Source of the DNA: Sedimenticola sp.
GTDB taxonomy: Bacteria > Pseudomonadota > Gammaproteobacteria > Chromatiales > Chromatiaceae
Length of the DNA stretch: 17,523 bases
Assembly (NCBI GenBank): GCA_030619405.1
Contig: JAUXBK010000024.1
Span: forward strand, 1 to 17,523
Direction of reading: 5' to 3'
The notes under the pieces are model-generated. The model did no database searches. It worked only from the letters and a program-made list of their open reading frames with translations, and had not been told where the DNA came from. Position numbers and translations under genes: made by a program. Positions 13,689 through 17,523 of this stretch are shown one piece after another (position 1 is the first letter of the stretch; every line of letters starts with the position of its first letter).

Positions 13689-15959
13689 TCAGTGCACGGT
13701 GTCGATTTCGAATTTGAACACCAGCTCCCCGTCCACCACGTCGATATGCACCACCCCACCCTCGATGAGCTTGCCAAACAGTAGTTCCTCAGCGAGCGGG
13801 CGCTTGATCTTCTTCTGAATCAGGCGTGCCATCGGCCGCGCACCCATCTTGTCATCGTAGCCGTGCTCTGCCAGCCACGCCCGGGCGGCGGCTCCAACCT
13901 GCAGGGAGACCCGCTTCTCCTCCAGCTGTCCCTCCAGCTCGAAGATGAACTTGTCCACCACGTGCTCGATCACCCCCGCTGGCAGAGACTGGAACTGAAT
14001 GATGGCGTCCAGCCGGTTGCGGAACTCGGGTGAAAAGAATCGCTTGATTGCCTCCTTGCCGTCGCTGGCGTGATCCTGGGTGGTAAACCCGATCGACGGA
14101 CGTCCCATCACATCGGCCCCGGCGTTGGTGGTCATGACGATCACCACGTTCCGAAAATCGGCCTTGCGACCGTTGTTGTCGGTCAGGGTACCGTGATCCA
14201 TCACCTGCAGCAGCAGGTTGAAGACATCCGGGTGCGCCTTCTCGATCTCATCCAGCAGCAGCACCGAGTAGGGGTGTTTGTTGATCTCCTCGGTGAGCAG
14301 CCCCCCCTGGTCGAAACCCACATACCCCGGGGGGGCGCCGATCAGGCGGGAGACCGTGTGCCGCTCCATGTACTCGGACATGTCGAAGCGGATCAGCTCG
14401 ACCCCGAGTATCCGCGCCAGCTGACGGGTCACCTCGGTCTTGCCAACGCCGGTGGGCCCGGCAAACAGGAACGAGCCCACCGGTTTCTGCTCGTTGCCGA
14501 TCCCGGAGCGGCTCATGCGGATGGCGCTGGAGAGTGCCTCGATCGCCTGGTCCTGACCGAATACCACCAGTTTCAGATCCCGGTCGAGGGTACGCAGCGC
14601 CTGCATATCGGTGACCGAGATGCTCTTCGGCGGTATCCTGGCCATCTTGGCCACGATATTCTCGATGTCAGTCACGCCGATGGTCTTCTTGCGCCGGGAG
14701 GGGGGCATCAACTGCACCCGGGCCCCGGCCTCGTCGATCACGTCGATCGCCTTGTCCGGCAGATGCCGGTCGTTGAGATAGCGCTCGGAGAGTTCTGCCG
14801 CGGCACGCAGTGCCTTCTGTCCATAGCGGATGTTGTGGTGCTCCTCGAAGCGGCTCTTGAGCCCGCGCAGGATCGCCACCGTCTCCTCCACCGAGGGCTC
14901 GGTGATGTCGATCTTCTGAAAACGTCGCGCCAGGGCCCGGTCCTTCTCGAAAATGCCCCGGAACTCCTGGTAGGTGGTGGAACCGATGCAGCGCAGCTCC
15001 CCCGAGGCCAGCACCGGCTTGATCAGGTTGGAGGCATCCATCACCCCGCCGGAGGCAGCCCCGGCCCCGATGACGGTGTGGATCTCGTCGATGAACAGGA
15101 TGGTGTCCGGCTCCTTCTTCAGCTGGGCCAGCACCGCCTTGAGCCGTTTCTCGAAGTCTCCCCGATACTTGGTACCAGCCACCAGGCTGCCCAGATCCAG
15201 CGAGTAGATGGTGGCGCCGGCCAGCACCTCGGGCACCTCCCGGTCCTCTATCATCTTGGCCAGCCCTTCGGCGATGGCGGTCTTGCCGACACCCGCCTCT
15301 CCCACCAGTAACGGGTTGTTCTTACGTCGCCGGCAGAGGGTCTGGATGGTGCGCTCGATCTCTATCTTGCGACCGATCAGGGGGTCGATCTTACCCAGCC
15401 GCGCCTGTTCGTTCAGATTGACGGCATAACTGTCCAGTGCGCTGCTGGCCGGCGCCTCGCTCTCCGATGCGTCGCCCCCGGTGGGGATGTCGTTGTCACC
15501 CTCCTCCTCGGACTCACCGTGGACCTTGGAGATACCATGGGCGATGTAATTGATTACATCCAGGCGTGCGATATCCTGCTGGTGCAGAAAATAGACCGAC
15601 TGGGACTCCTGCTCGCTGAAAATGGCCACCAGCACATTGGCCCCGGTCACCTCGTTCTTTCCCGATGACTGGACATGGAACACCGCCCGCTGCAGCACCC
15701 GCTGAAAACCGAGGGTCGGCTGGGTCTCCTGCCCCGCCTCTTTCGGCATCACCGGTGTGTTCTCCTCGATGAACCGGGTGATATCCCGGCGCAGACGCTC
15801 GGTATCCGCACCACAGGCGCGCAGCACGCTGGCCGCCGTAGGGTTGTCCAGCAGTGCCAGCAGCAGGTGTTCGACCGTCATAAATTCATGCTGCTGGGCC
15901 CGGGCCTGTTTGAAGGCCTGGTTCAGGGTGAATTCCAACTCTTTGCTTAACATCGACAT
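13689..15959 (-). CDS. clpA: ATP-dependent Clp protease unfoldase subunit ClpA
   Basis: This 756-residue AAA+ unfoldase of the ClpAP protease has an N-domain (1-145) that docks ClpS, starting LSKELEFTLNQAFKQAR. An acidic, flexible linker follows (about 149-172). D1 has Walker A GEAGVGKT (220-227) and LFIDEIH (288-294). D2 has Walker A GPTGVGKT (501-508) and LLLDEIEKAHPDVF (567-580). The ClpP-docking loop reads SIGF (622-625) where E. coli ClpA has IGL. Two ATG codons compete: 15957-15959 and 15951-15953. Family alignment slightly favours the second (MLSKELE); neither has a close ribosome-binding site. clpS lies 49 bases upstream on the same strand, so they are probably cotranscribed. Confidence 0.97.
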   Translation of the reverse strand: MSMLSKELEFTLNQAFKQARAQQHEFMTVEHLLLALLDNPTAASVLRACGADTERLRRDITRFIEENTPVMPKEAGQETQPTLGFQRVLQRAVFHVQSSGKNEVTGANVLVAIFSEQESQSVYFLHQQDIARLDVINYIAHGISKVHGESEEEGDNDIPTGGDASESEAPASSALDSYAVNLNEQARLGKIDPLIGRKIEIERTIQTLCRRRKNNPLLVGEAGVGKTAIAEGLAKMIEDREVPEVLAGATIYSLDLGSLVAGTKYRGDFEKRLKAVLAQLKKEPDTILFIDEIHTVIGAGAASGGVMDASNLIKPVLASGELRCIGSTTYQEFRGIFEKDRALARRFQKIDITEPSVEETVAILRGLKSRFEEHHNIRYGQKALRAAAELSERYLNDRHLPDKAIDVIDEAGARVQLMPPSRRKKTIGVTDIENIVAKMARIPPKSISVTDMQALRTLDRDLKLVVFGQDQAIEALSSAIRMSRSGIGNEQKPVGSFLFAGPTGVGKTEVTRQLARILGVELIRFDMSEYMERHTVSRLIGAPPGYVGFDQGGLLTEEINKHPYSVLLLDEIEKAHPDVFNLLLQVMDHGTLTDNNGRKADFRNVVIVMTTNAGADVMGRPSIGFTTQDHASDGKEAIKRFFSPEFRNRLDAIIQFQSLPAGVIEHVVDKFIFELEGQLEEKRVSLQVGAAARAWLAEHGYDDKMGARPMARLIQKKIKRPLAEELLFGKLIEGGVVHIDVVDGELVFKFEIDTVH

Positions 15960-16008
15960 ACAGTTCTGTGTCTCTCCGCTTTACAGGACGTTCGACCGCA
16001 AAATTGGA

Positions 16009-16329
16009 TCAGGTTTCCTCCATGGTACACAAAAGAGGGTGCTGACTGCTGCGGGCATAGTCATTCACCAGCGCCACCTTGGTCTCCGCAATCTCGCGGG
16101 TGAAGACACCGCAGACCCCAACCCCCCGGGTATGCACGTGCAGCATCACTTGGGTCGCCTTCTCCCTGTCCATCCGGAAAAAAGACTCCAGCACCTGAAC
16201 CACGAATTCCATGGGAGTATAGTCGTCATTGAGCAGCATCACTTTGTACATGGGAGGCCGCTTCAGTTTTGGTTTCGCTTCCTGCAGCGCAAGACCGCTG
16301 TCCTGATCGTTTTCTCTTCTCTCTGTCAT
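16009..16329 (-). CDS. clpS: ClpAP adaptor ClpS
   Basis: This 106-residue adaptor captures proteins with N-terminal Leu, Phe, Tyr or Trp and delivers them to ClpA. The pocket residues match E. coli numbering exactly: Asn34-Asp35 in LLNDDYTPMEFV and His66 in HVHTRG. The first 25 residues form the charged, flexible tail needed for delivery. The frame is open upstream to 16428, but family similarity begins at MTERREN, ATG 16327-16329, with a short CGGAAC site. It is transcribed before clpA and divergent from cspD, the standard gammaproteobacterial arrangement. Confidence 0.96.
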   Translation of the reverse strand: MTERRENDQDSGLALQEAKPKLKRPPMYKVMLLNDDYTPMEFVVQVLESFFRMDREKATQVMLHVHTRGVGVCGVFTREIAETKVALVNDYARSSQHPLLCTMEET

Positions 16330-16390
16330 AGTTCCGAATTTTAGCTGAAAACCCTTGCTGCGCGTAATCCGAGGTCTCCCTGGCCAATAT

Positions 16391-16418
16391 TTGACCGATA
16401 CGGGCAGAAGGCTATATT
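16391..16418 (+). promoter_or_regulatory. Strong sigma-70 promoter candidate for cspD
   Basis: TTGACC (16391-16396) and TATATT (16413-16418) are separated by 16 bases, the best promoter match in the window. Transcription from it would begin near 16425 and give an untranslated leader of about 135 bases before cspD, a length typical of cold-shock mRNAs. The leader contains small palindromes (CAGGAACTTCCTG near 16475-16487 and GCACG/CGTGC near 16492-16507). Confidence 0.6.
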
Positions 16419-16545
16419 CTTCTAGCAAGTGGGGTCGTAAGCGGATAAAAACAAGTTGGCGCCTACCCCCATGGCAGGAACTTCCTGGGCAGCACGTTCG
16501 ATCGTGCAGTCAGGGAAGGATGGAGTAATTTTTACAGTTGTATTT

Positions 16546-16552
16546 GGAGGAG
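16546..16552 (+). promoter_or_regulatory. Near-perfect ribosome-binding site of cspD
   Basis: GGAGGAG lies eight bases before the cspD ATG at 16561. It is the strongest site seen in the window and sets the start at MATGVVKWF rather than at the in-frame upstream ATG near 16456. Confidence 0.7.
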
Positions 16553-16560
16553 TATGTGAG

Positions 16561-16770
16561 ATGGCGACTGGTGTAGTTAAGTGGTTCAATAATGCCAAAG
16601 GCTACGGGTTTGTAACGCCCGATCAGGGTGAACAGGATGTATTCATTCATTTTTCGGCAATCACCATGGATGGCTACAAGACCCTGAAAGAGGGTCAGAA
16701 AGTGCAGTTTGATCTGGAGCAGGGTCCAAAAGGTCTGCATGCAGCCAACCTTCAGGAGGTCTCGGAGTAA
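16561..16770 (+). CDS. cspD: Cold-shock domain protein (CspD-like)
   Basis: This 69-residue single OB-fold nucleic-acid-binding protein has RNP1 KGYGFV (13-18) and RNP2 VFIHF (27-31). The symbol follows its position divergent from clpS, where E. coli has cspD, a stationary-phase inhibitor of replication. By sequence alone it could equally be a CspA-type RNA chaperone. The frame is open upstream to 16456, but the GGAGGAG site and family N-terminus fix ATG 16561. The long leader and strong promoter suggest regulation at the RNA level. A large stem-loop lies after the stop. Confidence 0.93.
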   Translation: MATGVVKWFNNAKGYGFVTPDQGEQDVFIHFSAITMDGYKTLKEGQKVQFDLEQGPKGLHAANLQEVSE

Positions 16771-16780
16771 CCAGCCCCTG

Positions 16781-16841
16781 TTCTCACCACCCTCCGCTCC
16801 GTCCGGATCTCATCCGCGAACTGTGCGGGGTGTGGTGAGAA
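16781..16841. terminator. Stem-loop between convergent cspD and the glycosylase gene
   Basis: The segments 16781-16797 and 16825-16841 match at 15 of 17 bases when inverted, including a perfect TTCTCACCAC/GTGGTGAGAA outer stem. An inner CGGAT-CTC-ATCCG hairpin sits in the loop. The right arm lies inside the C-terminal codons of the minus-strand glycosylase gene (stop at 16812-16810). There is no T-tract. By position it could end cspD transcription, and possibly both genes. Confidence 0.5.
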
Positions 16842-17502
16842 GTGACACCGCACCGAATCCACACTCCCCTCGCAGACAGCAGCCGTCGCACAGCGGCCGC
16901 CGGGTACAAGCCTGTTTGGCGTGGCTGACGATCAACCCATGGTACTCGTTGTACAGGGCAGTATCCGGTCCCAGCCCCTGTTGGAACCTCTGGCGCAGCG
17001 TTTCGTAGGGCTCGTCCCCGGCCACCATCCCGAGGCGTGAGAAGATCCGCCGGGTGTAGCTGTCGATCACGAATACCGGGCGGTGAAAGGCGTAGAGCAG
17101 TATATCGTCCGCTGTCTCCGGCCCCACCCCGTTTACCTCCAGCAGTGCCGGTCGCAGAGTCTCTGTCGGCATCGTCCCCAACCCTGACTCCCCCCCCTGC
17201 TGCCGAATGAAACGGCAGAGATTGATCAGCCGCCTGGCCTTGACGTTGAAATAGCCGGCCGGCCGGATCAGTTCGGCCAGCACCTCCTGGGACAGGGCGA
17301 GCACACCGTCGAGGGAGAGCACACCGGAGGCCTTGAGGTTGGCGATGGCACGCTCTACGTTGACCCAGGCGGTATTCTGGGTCAGCACCGCCCCCACCAT
17401 GATCTCGAACCGGGTGTCCCCCGGCCACCACTGCTGGGGTCCGTAGGCACCGTGCAGGATATCGTAAACCCGGCGCAGGGTTTCAGGTCCGATTTCAGCC
17501 AT
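16810..17502 (-). CDS. HhH-GPD DNA glycosylase with 4Fe-4S cluster (COG2231, MagIII-like)
   Basis: This 230-residue base-excision repair protein belongs to the endonuclease III superfamily. The helix-hairpin-helix is LEVNGVGPETAD (121-132), the catalytic aspartate is Asp147 in VFVIDSYTRR, and the cluster ligands are Cys199-X5-Cys205-X2-Cys208-X5-Cys214. In true Nth the hairpin carries the catalytic lysine (Lys120 in E. coli, in GVGRKTA) and the first spacing is X6. Here the lysine position is Glu129. The protein therefore looks like the COG2231 branch, which includes H. pylori MagIII (3-methyladenine glycosylase), and is probably monofunctional. The substrate is an inference. The ATG at 17500-17502 gives a family-like N-terminus; the site upstream is weak. 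Confidence 0.85.
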   Translation of the reverse strand: MAEIGPETLRRVYDILHGAYGPQQWWPGDTRFEIMVGAVLTQNTAWVNVERAIANLKASGVLSLDGVLALSQEVLAELIRPAGYFNVKARRLINLCRFIRQQGGESGLGTMPTETLRPALLEVNGVGPETADDILLYAFHRPVFVIDSYTRRIFSRLGMVAGDEPYETLRQRFQQGLGPDTALYNEYHGLIVSHAKQACTRRPLCDGCCLRGECGFGAVSLLTTPRTVRG

Positions 17503-17523
17503 CGCTCAGAAGTATCAGATTTA

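Noticed and set aside
14070..15311. 413-residue open frame opposite clpA
   Set aside because: It mirrors the clpA coding sequence and has the composition of an antisense translation.
16330..16428. N-terminal extension of clpS by 33 residues
   Set aside because: ClpS numbering (Asn34, Asp35, His66) fits only the start at 16329, and the extension crosses the cspD promoter.

Overview
The window is a conserved housekeeping segment of a GC-rich gammaproteobacterial chromosome. The order (tRNA-Ser, yccA) ... serS–DUF190–crcB // rarA–lolA–ftsK – ald – trxB – aat–bpt – infA – clpA–clpS – cspD closely follows the block known in E. coli as cspD-clpS-clpA-infA-aat-cydC-cydD-trxB-lrp-ftsK-lolA-rarA-serS. 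Differences from E. coli are: an alanine dehydrogenase gene sits where lrp would be; cydDC is absent; bpt is added next to aat; and crcB plus a DUF190 gene lie between rarA and serS. Together with the protein sequences this suggests a free-living or symbiotic gammaproteobacterium outside the enterics, perhaps near Chromatiales or sulfur-oxidiser lineages. That placement is an impression, not a result.

Layout. 1-605 is a non-coding stretch with degenerate short repeats, ending at the 3' end of a minus-strand tRNA-Ser(UGA) (606-695). 908-1579 is a BI-1/YccA membrane protein, followed by a 59-residue two-helix membrane protein (1655-1834). 1835-2318 is occupied by two adjacent inverted-repeat elements. 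2319-4281 is the minus-strand group crcB–DUF190–serS with overlapping or near-abutting genes. 4282-4766 holds a third inverted-repeat element that separates this group from rarA. 4767-9040 is ftsK–lolA–rarA on the minus strand. 9041-9336 holds a GC-rich hairpin in the putative ftsK leader and a fourth palindromic element. 9337-10389 is ald (minus), divergent from trxB (10623-11585). aat and bpt overlap (11719-13159). A fifth inverted-repeat element precedes infA (13438-13656). clpA and clpS follow on the minus strand, divergent from cspD, and a minus-strand HhH-GPD DNA glycosylase closes the window.

Functionally, the right half is centred on protein turnover and translation. Aat and Bpt attach leucine (Aat also phenylalanine) to protein N-termini, ClpS recognises those N-termini and ClpA unfolds the substrates for ClpP, so nearly a whole bacterial N-degron pathway is encoded in about 4.6 kb around infA. 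The left half covers septal chromosome segregation (FtsK), lipoprotein transport (LolA), replication-fork maintenance (RarA), fluoride export (CrcB) and seryl-tRNA charging (SerS).

The coding content is ordinary. The most unusual signal is non-coding: five separate intergenic gaps carry inverted-repeat elements whose arms are built from short repeated words (ACGCGAATA-, CGCAAAGG-, GTTCCCAC-, CACGAAG- and GTAGGGGGGATAAG-type). One 20-bp word is shared between two gaps about 11 kb apart. I found no CRISPR array, rRNA, intact insertion sequence, prophage gene or dedicated defence system.
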